From Hydractinia symbiolongicarpus (Eukaryota; Cnidaria; Hydrozoa; Anthoathecata; Hydractiniidae), in the NCBI RefSeq assembly GCF_029227915.1, contig NC_079880.1, positions 23,808,501 through 23,872,500 of the forward strand: a DNA stretch of 64,000 nucleotides, read 5' to 3'. The notes below the pieces were generated by a model. The model searched no databases. It saw only the letters and a program-made list of their open reading frames with translations, and was not told the DNA's origin. Below, piece by piece: positions 34,589 to 45,995 of this stretch. Each line of letters begins with the position of its first letter. The stretch's first letter is position 1. A program made the translations under genes and the position numbers.

Positions 34589-37500
34589 ATGGCTGGTCCA
34601 AAACATGTCGCAAGATTTGCATCTTTCCACATACTGTGTAGTAACACCAGAACATTGAACCTAAATCATCAATATGCTAGAACTATTTTGTGCTTATCAC
34701 AAGTGAATCAAATGTGCAAAGGAAGACATCAGCACCAAGACAGTCACAAAGTATGGAAAAAAACTTTCCTTGAAAGCAGTAGAGATATTTATCTGCATAA
34801 TAATATATATAACAGCAAATTTTTTAAAGGACGTTTATGTTATCGTTATTTCTCTTCAACTGCAAACCAGAAAGAGCAGAAATCATCAAAAGAAAGTCCA
34901 TCAGAAAACCCAGCACCAGTAAAACAAGGTACATTAAAAAAAGTTAAGGCCATTGTTGATGTGTTTTGGATTGGCTGTAAAGCGTTATTTAAAGATGTAC
35001 GACTAGCTTTGAAAACGCGGCGTAAACTTGGGTTATACCATCAGCGTGATTATAGCAAACTGAGCAGAGAAGAACTGCGTCATATGAGACAGGTAGAAGT
35101 TATTTTAATTTTTCACTTGTTATCCTGATACTCTACTTGTCTTGGCCTACACTTAGATAAGATTTCTAAAACGCCAGCCTAGTTTTTTCAAATAGGCATC
35201 TTTAACATTGTCATTAAAATATGGTGCGTGGCCTTGTGGTTATAGAGTTCGCTTTGTAAGTACAAGGACATTGGGTAAGTATTGCCGATGTATACTTAAA
35301 CGCAGGACCCACATTGATAACAGTGTTTCCAGCACTGAAGTGGCTATATCCTGTATAAATTTTGTGTGCAAGAAATGATAAACATTAAAAAGACAAACCA
35401 AAATAATATTCTATGAGCAAATAAATTTTAAAAACTTTTTCTAACAGTTATTTTCTTGTCAACTCTTGATAACTCACTTTAATATAGACCAGACAAGATG
35501 TTGTGAAGACGTTTCCAGTTACGCTGATGTTTATGATCCCATTCATTGGATACGTTGCACCTCTGCTTGCGTATGTGTGATTTTCTTAATACAGATTTCC
35601 TTTACTGTTAATGCTGCAAATGTAACATTGTCTGTGCATAGAAATTTCATTTCGTTACACTAGGTTTTAGAACGAAAAAAAATTGTTAATAGGGACAAGT
35701 AGAAGATTGTATGATATGTTGTGACATGACAAAGTATATAACAATATGGAATTTCTTTTATTAATGCCTATATTTTGTTTGAAATGTTATCTGAATCGTT
35801 AAATGCTATCATTGTCCAAAATAAATGGAAGCTTTGTGAAATTGTGTGTTTTTATTCTATGTGATCTAATTGTAGGGAAGGACAACAAATTTCGGAAGAT
35901 TTAACTCCAAAACCCTATTTATCTCAATTGGAATTGTTTTTCAGTACATTTGTACATTTGTGAGACTAAGGAATGAAATGTGCATTCTTTGATAAAACTG
36001 TTCAAAAACGTAAGGATTAAAAAGATACATATAAGTAACAAAGTTGTCCAATCCTGCGAAGAAAACATTATAACATAATAACATCAAGAGTAAAAAAATT
36101 CATGATCAATTAATAGAAGGCAAGCAAAGTAGAACTAGTATAAGCGACTAGTTTTGTAACATTTATTTTTTGTACTCAGGTATTTCTTTCCAAAGCAACT
36201 GTTGTCCCAGCAATTTTGGCATCCCGATCAAAAGAAAGAGTTTATATTGGAAAAGTATGAACGGAGGAGTCAATATTACCAACCGCTTATAAAAGAAGTT
36301 GGTGTCACCAGCAAAGAGATCAAAAATAACGAGTTGTTAAATCTTTGTTATAATGTATGTTGTTAAGTATCTTATGCTGTGCTCCTGATCTCAGTTGTTT
36401 TGGACTGATCTTTCCCAAAAGAAATCTGATAACTTCTAGTACTTTATCAAAGAAATGGTCATCTTAAATGTCAATAGGCATCAGTTAAATCTAAGTGTGA
36501 ATACTATTATACTAAATATCATTGCCTAAAGGTAATTCTTATATGCTTGTTCGTCGACTTGTCTTCATTAAAAGATTCGAATGAAGTTCTCTTTTATGAG
36601 TTTATGAGACTTTGTAAACTTGAAGTTGTTTGCTTATTTATTTTTAGGTTTTGGATGGATGGCATCCATCTAATTCAGAGTTACTCACATTTAAGGATGT
36701 TTTTATAAAATGTGAAGACTTGTCACTCCAAGGGATGCCCCGTTATCATTTGGTAAGATGTTACAGGCTAGTCGATTTTGCTGATAAAGTTGTTTTTTAT
36801 TAATGGCAAATGAAGCTAAAATTTTAATAATAACTCAGCCGAAAAGTTAGAAATTATTTTCAATGTTTCATCATTGTATCTTTGTTGATCTTTTTGTAGT
36901 GTTTTTTAAGTAATAATTTACTTTTTCTTTGTGCTTCTTCTTTCCAATTCAACCATTGTTAGGTTGACTACAAGTATAGAATCTAATTTTCAATAAGTTA
37001 GTATTCATGAGATTGCTTAAAAGAGTAATGTTTTGTACCAGACACAGCGTTGTGTTGTGCTGTGCAAGACATGTTTTTTAGAAGAGGGCGAGCAGTTATA
37101 ATGAAATGTTCTTTAATAAGTATATGTGCGAAGTGGTTATAATTTAATCACTTCAAGAAAAAAGACATCCCCCACCTTATAAATATTCTCACTTCAATAA
37201 ATTTTAAAGCTGCTTGTAATGTAAAGTTGAGACTGGTGCATATTAAAAAATCCATGCTTTATGTTCATTTAGTAGACTCTTAAAATGCATTTGCAGTAAT
37301 AGGATATTCGTTTCAATAAATTTTAGCATTTAAAAGGTGGAAAATATCTGTTTAACTGAAAACATCCTTTTCTTAGTTCAACACTATTGAGACCTTTAGT
37401 ACAATAAAACCTTTGTTCACATAATAAAATCCATGTGGAAATAAGCTATATAAGGGAATTTGGGCAAAGAGGGTGTAACGTGTAGTGTAACGTGAGGCGT

Positions 37501-39521
37501 AACGTGTGTAACGTGTGTTAATACTTATTTTGTTTTTTTACACGTTATGTTTTTTATGTTTATATAGCTAGTGAGAGATATATTTGCACGTGACACAGCT
37601 TTTGTGCTAATGTGGCCTAAAACTCTTATATCTTGTTGAATTTGTCATTATAAAGCCTTTAATTACATTTTTTTATTGATATAGCTGCAAAAATTTGAGC
37701 AAGATTTGTACATTTAAATTTTTGCGCCAAATCTTTGTTTTGACTTCGTGAAATTTGTACCAATTCAAAAATGTAAATATAAAATGGCCGCCAACTAGGA
37801 GCACATGGTTATGTGGCTGAGATTGTCACATACTTGTTTTGGCATGGAAACAGTGAGTTTTTGGCCTTTATTTCGAAGAATTGTATTCATGACACTAGGG
37901 AAACTCTTTCTAATTTGTTTTTAGATTTTCAGACTTTCCCCCACAAAAATTAAAACTGATTTTTTTTGCAAATTTTTGTCCCCCCTCCCCTAATTCAATG
38001 TTGAAGCTAGTAGCTGCCTGTGCTGAGGGAGTCTCCAGTAAGGCAACATTGATACAGGGGGGGGAGGGAATGGAGAACCCTTATTTTGACTTATTTTTGG
38101 AGTTGTCTCAACATATTTTGTGGAGGCTTGTAGATGCCCACAAGTTGTTCATCGGTTTTTGAATATTCTAATATATGATATATCATTGACATAAGAAAAG
38201 ATTCAAAAATCTTGAATTCCAAATATTTCAAAAAAATAAAAGTTTGGGCTCTGTCTTCATTTCCCTTATGGACTACTTGAAAGACTGACTTTTTTTGAAT
38301 GAATGAATGAATGAATAAAATGCTGAGAACCTTGAAATACAAATATTTCAAAAAACATTTCTGTTAGGAAATAAGTTTTTAAGAACCTTGAAATTTGAAA
38401 GGTGTCATACGATGCTGTGGTTACCAATCACCCTTATTTTTAGGTGAAGATATGTAAATGTTGGTTGATTCCCACAGCATGGTATCTTCCTCGTTGGTTT
38501 CTCACAAATTCATTACGACGACGCATTTTACGTTTGAGAGACGATGACGCTTTGATTTTAAGAGATGGAATTGAAATCCTGACGCCTGAATGTGTACAAC
38601 AGGTAGGTAGTCTATCATTGTTCGTTCGTTCGTTTAGTTCGTTCGAAATTCAACGTGGAATAAAAGTCTGCCTGTGATCAAACTACGCTTATTCTGTGGT
38701 TTTTCGGGCCTCGTTGTGCATCTAGCAGTTAAGTTAGCGCTCGGCTTAATTTGAAACGACTTGTTTAGCAAGCAGGCTTGTTACAGCGAAGATATATTTA
38801 GCTGGATTCAGACAAGAATAAAAAATGTAAACAAGGAAAATTTTGTCTGCCTAATTTAAAAAAGCTCTTGCCGAGAACTTTTTACTTGTATTATTTTGAC
38901 GGATAAAGTAGCTCTATTATTTTAACCAAGTTTTTCAGTTTTTGTGTTACTATTCTGCTGCATTGTAACTTTACAACAGATAGGTAGGTTGGAATCTTAC
39001 TTTCAATGTTTACTTTTGTTTGGCAAATATAAATGTAAAAACAAACCCTGAAATTCGTCGAGGCTAGAGCACTATACTTGCCTTGATTCCTGTGCGCTGT
39101 GGCATAGCTAATCTTTCGGCTGTTTATTTAGGCTGTTCAATTCCGCGGTTTAGACGAAGCGTCACTTTGCGATCGCTTGAAAGTTCATTGGCTGGACGAT
39201 TGGGTGAAATTATCTACAAAAGTTTCAGGTATGCTTTTATTATTCAATTCGCAAGTATAAGCTAGTTATTACGTGGACTGCTACTCAGCTCAGTGTAGAA
39301 ATAAGGTGGTTTAAAAATGCTTTTGTGCTGAATCTGCGAACTCTGTTTTCGAAATTGGTATGCCAAATGGAAAGTCAATTTCCCAAAATGTCGATTTCGT
39401 GTTGTTGTTTTTTCATGTTTGACTTGTTTATTTTATTTCAGCTGAAGATGTTGCGTTTCTTGCACATTGTGCTGTTTTCAAAGCAGCAAATTTCGAAACA
39501 GTCGAAAATCGAAATTTATAA
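34589..39521 (+). CDS. LETMD1: LETM1 domain-containing protein 1
   Basis: Seven exons: 34589-35092, 35488-35570, 36180-36354, 36648-36752, 38444-38602, 39132-39228, 39442-39521; 400 residues with all GT-AG introns in phase. A basic, serine/threonine-rich N-terminus suits a mitochondrial targeting sequence. A conserved block follows: FWIGCKALFKDVRLALKTRRK, LSREELRHMRQTRQDV, a membrane segment at about 172-196 (VKTFPVTLMFMIPFIGYVAP), then YFFPKQLLSQQFW, as in vertebrate LETMD1. The remainder is the LETM1-like ribosome-binding domain (GMPRYHL, LPRWFLTNSLRRRI, QFRGLDEASLCDRLKVHWLD). LETMD1 is an inner-membrane mitochondrial protein tied to mitochondrial translation and respiratory function. The first exon is longer than in vertebrates. 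An AATAAA lies near 39766. Confidence 0.92.
35222..35360 (+). mobile_element. tRNA-derived SINE in LETMD1 intron 1
   Basis: tggccttgtggttatagagt (35229-35248) matches a tRNA A box with D arm; gacattgggtaagtattgcc is a decayed B-box region. The body continues with sequence unrelated to tRNA. Confidence 0.5.
36753..38443. other. LETMD1 intron 4, no gene seen
   Basis: AT-rich, with a cluster of gtgtaacgtg repeats at about 37478-37520 and a (gaat)n tract near 38298-38318. The minus-strand frame at 38091-38351 runs through this simple sequence and is unsupported. Confidence 0.5.
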
Positions 39522-40677
39522 TGACGTTTGCACGAGTGATGTTTGTTTCACACGTTGTTTAGAAATACTTGAGTGTTTTAGAAGATATTGTGCCACCCCC
39601 AATATGTGTGTTTTGTTGTTGTGAATGTTTGAATTATTCCAACTTAGAAACATCTCATTACCAATTCTATGTGACTGCATTTTTGTGCGACAGAATTGTA
39701 AGAAGAAAATATTAGCTAGTGGGTGCTTCACTTTTATTTCAAAAGCGGATTTTTGCCGAATCTATAAATAAAGAAATCGGGTCATTAATGACTCCATCGT
39801 AATATACTCCCGTCATTGTTTGCATCATTAATCAAGTAGATTTTTCCACGGATGATTCAACTATTACTCTTATGCATGAATACTAACTGTTTCCGTCAGA
39901 CTTTTGCAAAGAAGATCTTTTGAAAGTCTTATTTGTTAATCGTCAAATTATCTCTTAACGTCACTACATTAGATTGACTTCAATACATCAAATGAAACTA
40001 GTGAAGTTAACGCGTTGTGCTTATATTTTTAAGGTCAACAAACTTGCTTGCTTTTTTTGTCAATTTTTCATTGAATTTAGCAAATAGTTTGAAACGTCCC
40101 TGGTTTACAATTGAAAACGTAGAATATTTTAAAAATCGCAATTAAAAGATAGTCAGGCTGGACATTTGGCCAAAACTCTGGAGCTACTTTTAAGAACGCG
40201 ATGATTTTAAAGCTCAGGAGAGTTTAGTACTGTTTTTTTAACTATATACGCACAAACGTGTGCAAATTTTATTAGTTATTTCGCGAGCATCAATTTTCGT
40301 ACAGTTGCTTTTAAACTGTTTATGTATGACATCAAAAAGTTGAACCACCATAGTTTTTTTTTTAATTTCTGTAAATACTGAAAATTTACGAAAACCGTGA
40401 TCACATCAACATTATTTTAATCAAGCGATCAAATAATTAGTATCGTCACAAAACCCTTTACATGCTTTTCACAAAGAAAATAAACTATATTTTTCGATTC
40501 CATCAAATAAGGTCAACGATTTATATCGTATCGCACAAACGCGTTACTTGATTTCAAGCAACTTCACGATTTGTTATCGTATCTGTTGTTGATTTGAAAC
40601 AGAAATGAACTGAATCAAAGTATCGAATTCATATGTTTGACTCGATTAAATTAGTGTAGATACTATACATCTCCCAA
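39522..40677. other. Convergent intergenic region, LETMD1 to GPCR
   Basis: Tail-to-tail interval with the LETMD1 polyadenylation signal (39766). No gene or repeat recognised. Confidence 0.5.
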
Positions 40678-41694
40678 TTAAATGTTGGTAAAAAGAGTAT
40701 CACGTCTTTGAACAACGTTGAGAAATTCTGAACCTGCTCTTGGTCGTCTGATATTTAAAAGCGGTTGAAATGTCGAAGACTTGTTTCTTTGTAATTTTAA
40801 AATAGTTTGCATAATAACATGTCGAATCTCTTTCTGATAAAACCCGTATAAGAACGGATTAATAACGGAATGAAGAAAGATCGTATGTAAACTGACCACT
40901 AAAAGTGATTCTGGGACAAGATTGGGGAGCAGTAGTACATCTGCGACGAAGTTGATGTAAATTAACGGAAACCAACACGCGATAAAAGTCGCTGTCGTAA
41001 ATGCGAATATTTTCGAATGTTGTAACTCTATACGTAAGCGTTTCAAAGATAATTTTCCTTTGGAGTTTCGGTTACAATCTCCGCTGAAGCTAATTTCGCT
41101 ATCCATCATGAATCGAATATGCTTACGGACGGCCTGGAAAATATATCCATATGCTGCTATCAAGAGCACGCTTAGTACTATCAATACGGATAAAATCATT
41201 CCTAAAAACACTTGGCGAAACAATCGAGTTCTTTCAATTTTAGGTCCTAAAACTTTCGGTATGACCGCCAAAATGCTGGCGAAACTCCATATTCCTGCTA
41301 ATACTTTGAAGCAAGTTTTTTTAACCATAAGACCTTTATAACGTAGAGCATACTTTATGGCTATCCAGCGGTCCAATGCACAGCCGCATACATTTCCCAT
41401 TGATGATGTCAGTACGAGCATCATAAGTGGTTGCACACTTGGGTGAGCGAGACCAAGTAATAGCACGCAAGGTAATAATATCGCGCCATTTAACAAATCA
41501 CTCATGGTCAAACTCACTACAAAAATATTTGTAACTGAACGAAGCTGGCGACGCAAATAAAATATGAGAAGTAGTGAGGTGCTTTCGAAAACAATGATAG
41601 TAGCGATTGGCCAGAATATAATTTTGTCCATGGTTTGGATTTCGTACGGTTTAAATGGATCAGGAGCAAAGGTAACGTTGTGGGATTCATTCAT
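40678..41694 (-). CDS. Rhodopsin-class (class A) G protein-coupled receptor, orphan
   Basis: Single-exon 338-residue receptor with seven hydrophobic helices (TM1 about 25-47; TM7 ends NPFLYGF). Class A marks: SLTMSD with the TM2 aspartate, DRW in place of DRY at the TM3 end, CWFP in TM6 and NPxxY kept in TM7. An N-terminal sequon (NVT) is present. The usual cysteines at the top of TM3 and in extracellular loop 2 are absent, as is the TM5 proline. These losses are shared with the melanocortin/S1P/cannabinoid/adenosine (MECA) group, so MECA-like is my best guess; the ligand is unknown. A strong acceptor (ttgtttcag) ends 13 nt before the ATG, and a five-codon upstream ORF (41705-41691) overlaps the start as ATGA, which may reduce translation. 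Confidence 0.88.
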   Translation of the reverse strand: MNESHNVTFAPDPFKPYEIQTMDKIIFWPIATIIVFESTSLLLIFYLRRQLRSVTNIFVVSLTMSDLLNGAILLPCVLLLGLAHPSVQPLMMLVLTSSMGNVCGCALDRWIAIKYALRYKGLMVKKTCFKVLAGIWSFASILAVIPKVLGPKIERTRLFRQVFLGMILSVLIVLSVLLIAAYGYIFQAVRKHIRFMMDSEISFSGDCNRNSKGKLSLKRLRIELQHSKIFAFTTATFIACWFPLIYINFVADVLLLPNLVPESLLVVSLHTIFLHSVINPFLYGFYQKEIRHVIMQTILKLQRNKSSTFQPLLNIRRPRAGSEFLNVVQRRDTLFTNI

Positions 41695-41709
41695 TGCTGT
41701 TTCATATCT

Positions 41710-42272
41710 GAAACAAAAATAGATTAAAAAATTCGGAAGTGGTATATATTTTTCTGCAGTAGCTGCAACAACATAATACGGTAGACTTCACGCCACCCGA
41801 AGAGAAGAGCATATCGGACGCTCTCCACTTACAGGTGAATCTGTATTGCCTAGAAATAGAGCTGTATCTGCCGTCAGTTATTGATTGACGCCTTTACTGT
41901 TTTAGCTCATGGAAATAATTATTTTGACTTCAAATTAAAAGAGAGCTTGGAACATTGGAAAACATCAAGTATATAGTAAAAATAAATAAATAAAAATATA
42001 TAAAAACACATAAAAATAGAAATGAAATTTTTTTAAAAATAATATCCTTACAAAAAGCGCTGTTTCAGTGCCTTTAACTCTCCTTCAATGTCTATTCTCT
42101 CCGTCAATGCCTGTCACTCTTCTTCCTTGTCTATACTGAAAAACTGTATGTTATTGTTTTCTTGGTCGCTTCTTTTTTACCTTAAAAGAAAGTAACTAAA
42201 TATTTCATAAAGAAGAAATTCTTGATATAAAAATTCTTTTTAGATTGACAACGGCATAAAAACGCACTAACC
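41710..42272. other. GPCR upstream region
   Basis: No gene. It ends against a long perfect palindrome. The first exon of the receptor transcript, if cis-spliced, should lie here or beyond. Confidence 0.4.
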
Positions 42273-42338
42273 TTTCGTACTTTAAATTTTTAATAGAAAA
42301 ATATAAATATTTTTCTATTAAAAATTTAAAGTACGAAA
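42273..42338. repeat. Perfect 66-nt palindrome
   Basis: Arms of 32 nt (starting tttcgtactttaaattttta) are exact inverse complements separated by 2 nt. AT-rich; could be a minimal foldback transposon or form a cruciform or hairpin. Confidence 0.92.
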
Positions 42339-42589
42339 CAAACCAGTTATCTATGACGTTTTTTTAACACAATAAATTCTAATATTTCCCACGCAACGTA
42401 GTTGAAAAATTATACAATGAATCGTGTTTTTAAAGAAAGATTTCAAATGAAAAGAGAATCCTCAAAAAAAATATTCAAGAGCGCAATTTTTATAAAACGT
42501 TAAATTCTCTACACTGTTTTTAACACACCCCCTCCATTCATTAAACGCTTTTTTATAAGAACTAGTCGGTGGTGACAGATTCGCCTGCT

Positions 42590-42812
42590 TCCTTTTTATG
42601 CTGCATTGCGCGCGTCTTGCTACTTGCGGTACCAATTTATACACGTCTTCCTAGTTTCGGTATCATTTTGCGCGCGTCTTGCTACTTGCGGTACCATTTT
42701 GCGCGCATCATGCTACTTGCGGTACCATTTTGCGCGCGTCTTGCTACTTGCGGTATCATTTCGCATGACAGAAAGACGTATGTACGGGTATTATAATATA
42801 GATAATTTTATC
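42590..42812 (+). repeat. R1 family copy 3 with a 31-bp tandem array
   Basis: Five units with period 31 (starts 42607, 42638 degenerate, 42669, 42700, 42731) of tgcgcgcgtcttgctacttg-cggtaccat, followed by gacagaaagacgtatgtacg and gggtattataatataga. This array is an amplified version of the motif seen once in the other R1 copies. Confidence 0.75.
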
Positions 42813-43198
42813 GGAAATGAGAATTCGTTATTTTAAGAACACAAGGCGGTATTTCTCATTAATTAAGAACAATCGAGGATGTAGATATATTGTTTAAACT
42901 TGTGGGCGTTTCCGTTCTCACCTGTAACATCAATCTTAGCTTCGTGTGCAACAAAAATACAATATTTTATATCAACACAAATTTTAAAGAAATTTGAGAG
43001 AAAATTTACCATAAATAAGAATAAAGTGAGGCTAGCTTGTGAGTTTGTGTTCTTACTATCAAAACATATCATGCTGAGATATGCTTCTAAAAAACAGAAC
43101 AGCCAGTCTTTTCTTATAAAGACAATTAAATTAAAATTTAAGTACATTGAATTAAACGTCTCCATGTTTTTTAGTTTCCACCCTCTCAACTGTTGCAG

Positions 43199-43373
43199 GT
43201 TTAATAAAAAAGTTATTCAAAGATTTCGAAGAGTAGCTATCAATAAACCTCATTTGCCTAAAACATCGAAATCATGCTTAACTGAATACTTGCCATTTAT
43301 GTCAAATTTCTTTATGACGTATTCAATTCAAATAATTAGTTGGTTCAGATTTGGAAAGAAGAGGACTGTTGCG
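43199..43373 (+). CDS. Candidate internal exon (tentative)
   Basis: An acceptor ctcaactgttgcag at 43198 opens a 58-codon frame (about FNKKVIQRFRRVAINKPHL through SWFRFGKKRTV) ending at a strong donor GC|GTAAGTGAG at 43373. The frame is basic with a hydrophobic patch. No compatible neighbouring exon was found and the family is not recognised. The upstream part of the longer open frame (42900-43198) is AT-rich and looks intronic. Confidence 0.22.
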
Positions 43374-43617
43374 TAAGTGAGTGTAAAGGATCATCGTGAC
43401 CTCGTCCCCAGGGTCTGGTGGCCCCTGAGCCGTTATTACGAAAATTTTATCAAAAAGTAAAATGTCTTGGGAACGAGGTTGAGATTATCGTTAACAAAAA
43501 ATACTTCACCTGAAATAATTAAAAATGAATATCATTAAATAAATAAATATAATCTTCCTACATACCCTAAAGAACAAAATGGTACGCTAAAACACAAGCA
43601 CAGGATATTCACGTAAG

Positions 43618-43770
43618 TTTCATTACAAAAATATTCGCACTCTGTTCACACCCGGCTGTAAAGAAAGTATACAAACGAACGAAATTTTATAATTTCATTA
43701 CAAAAATATTTGCACTCTGTTCACACCCGGATTTAAAGAAAGTATACAAACGAACGAAAATTTATAATTT
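43618..43770. repeat. 75-bp tandem duplication
   Basis: tttcattacaaaaatattcg...acgaacgaaattttataa is repeated with a few substitutions at a period of 75. 43771-44429 shows nothing. Confidence 0.85.
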
Positions 43771-44429
43771 GTAAACGGGAATGTTTTGTCTGTTTTTATC
43801 TGTTCCAGTTATGTACAAATACGTAAGTTTAAATTATCACAAGTTATTCGGATGTTGCAGACGCATAAATTCGGATGAGTTTGCTTGAGTTTAAACTATG
43901 TCCCGATAATACCGGTTTTTTTGTTTTAACTTAAAGGTATAAAGTAGTTTAAAGGTAAAATGGACTTTAACGAAACACAGGAGCTTCTCTTTTGTCGTTA
44001 TTGCTTGGCAACCTTTTTTACAAGTTCCTTGCTTTAAAAAATAAACAACAGAACGAACATGAAAAGAAACCCAAACCTCAAAACCTTTTTCTCTTCCCCG
44101 GAGCATTTATTTCAAAGAGCATTGGGGACAAGAATGTTAAAAATAAATTGTCGTATCAAACTAAACTAAACCAAACAAAAGCCAAATATGCAACCTCTTG
44201 TCAAAGGTACATCTATGATTTTCTGAGAACCCCGTGAGAACTCAAGACGTAGAAGAGCCCTGAAGACGAGGTTGCACAACAAAATAAATAAATTAGAATA
44301 TAGCATTATACTTGTTTCACTCTGTTCAACTAACCTAAAGATGAATTATTGGTGCCGTATTCATTGTTGGTACGGATATATCACAGAAGTTGTATTCATC
44401 GCTGGCGCATCTTCTAGTAGTCCAGAAAA

Positions 44430-44530
44430 TATATCATTCAACATACATTGCTATAAAAATCTATGCGTCTCGCTACCTCCGACGGAAGGACGGACAGACG
44501 TATAGGGGTATTATAATATAGATAAAATTT
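44430..44530 (+). repeat. Interspersed repeat family R1, copy 4
   Basis: cgtctcgctacctccgacgg, then acggacagacgtatagggg and tattataatatagata, the same end as copy 3 at 42790-42812. The conserved right end suggests a defined terminus. Confidence 0.55.
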
Positions 44531-45995
44531 GGAGTAATCGTTGTAGTAGTCGGTCGTGTTTTCCCAGGTCAAATATTCTGTCTTCGTTTTTTAAGAAAGC
44601 TATGTCCAGCCTGTCTACCCGTCATGATAGTTGTAAAAATTAGAAAGAACTTTTCATAGACACGAAATTTTAATTTGCACACATAAGCAAAAATTGGTTA
44701 TTTACCCTAAATGTAGATTTTTTAGATTAAAAACCCAAACATACTGATTATAAAGAACAAGCTTTAACAATTTATTCTTTCAAAGTCTCTTTTTGGATGT
44801 CTTCTTTAATGGTGGCAGTGTAGTGTTTAAACCTTGTTTCTCTCTATATGTCCCCATCTACTTTTTACGACGCAGAATCAAAACAATTCATTACCACATG
44901 CTCTTGTTTACACCTTCACACGACAAACTAAATAAAGACACTTCAAATAGACACATGTGTTGTATTACTTTTAACTTTGTCGATTCTAAATATAAAAAAT
45001 AAATAAAAGATCTTATAATTAATTACCTTGGAAACCTCTTCTGTGCGATGAAATATTTCCCTGAAATTTTGAATATATCAACCATTAAGCATTGTGTTTG
45101 ATGAGCAGTTATCACACATTACAAACAAAAACATCGGTGAGTGAGCTATAAGCAAGACATAGGTAAAGTAGACAAATACTTCGCTAAAAAAGCCATATAT
45201 ATCGACCATAAATCCTTGTATAATTGATAGATTTTTGTACAACATCAGCCATGGCTTCTGAACTTCTTTGTTCAACAGCAAATGAAGTAAGACATGTCAT
45301 CATACAATATTAAAACCAACATTTTGCTTATTATTATTACAATATTAACACTTAACAATATTAATAATAATACAAATATTAACTTGGTCTTTCGAGAATT
45401 ATTAACTTGGGCAGCGTATTGCTCACACAAACTCGGTCTATACTTTTCGGGTAATATGCGTCGGTATAAGATAGATTAAACAGTTTATATTGTATTTATT
45501 TACTGATCCATTTAACCACTGGTTTTTAAAAAATCAAGAAAGCATTTTTGTGACAATGTTGTACGAACTAGATTTTCATAAAGAAAGAAAATGATCGATT
45601 TGAAGTTCATTAAATCAATTTTTTAAATAGCATATATGACGCGCCGTTTGTTGCAAAAACATATTTTTGCGCCATATGCATTTCCCTTAGAAAAAATATG
45701 ATTAGCAACATTAAGATACTTTTGCGACATTAAATTACAAAAATAAATTCGACATTAAAATGACAAAAGTTACGACATTAAGATATCAAAAATCGCGACG
45801 TCAAGGAATTCAGGTTCCATTTTATAGTAACTAGCATTTCTAGTAATTTCAAAAATTTTGTAAGAGATTTTGTGTGCTGCTGATTATTGGTTGAGCAAAA
45901 TTGCGTTTGGATACCCAGCCAAAACTTTAATCTTAAAATTGTATCTAGAACGTATAGTGTAAGTCCTCGCGCAGGTGAGCTTTTTTTTATTTACG
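44531..45995. other. Intergenic, no gene seen
   Basis: Includes four spaced cgacattaa-type repeats at about 45727-45800 (period about 22). The minus-strand frame at 45078-45281 is hydrophobic but lacks splice or family support. Confidence 0.45.

Noticed and set aside
45078-45281. 67-codon hydrophobic minus-strand frame
   Set aside because: No splice sites or family; hydrophobicity follows from AT-rich codons.
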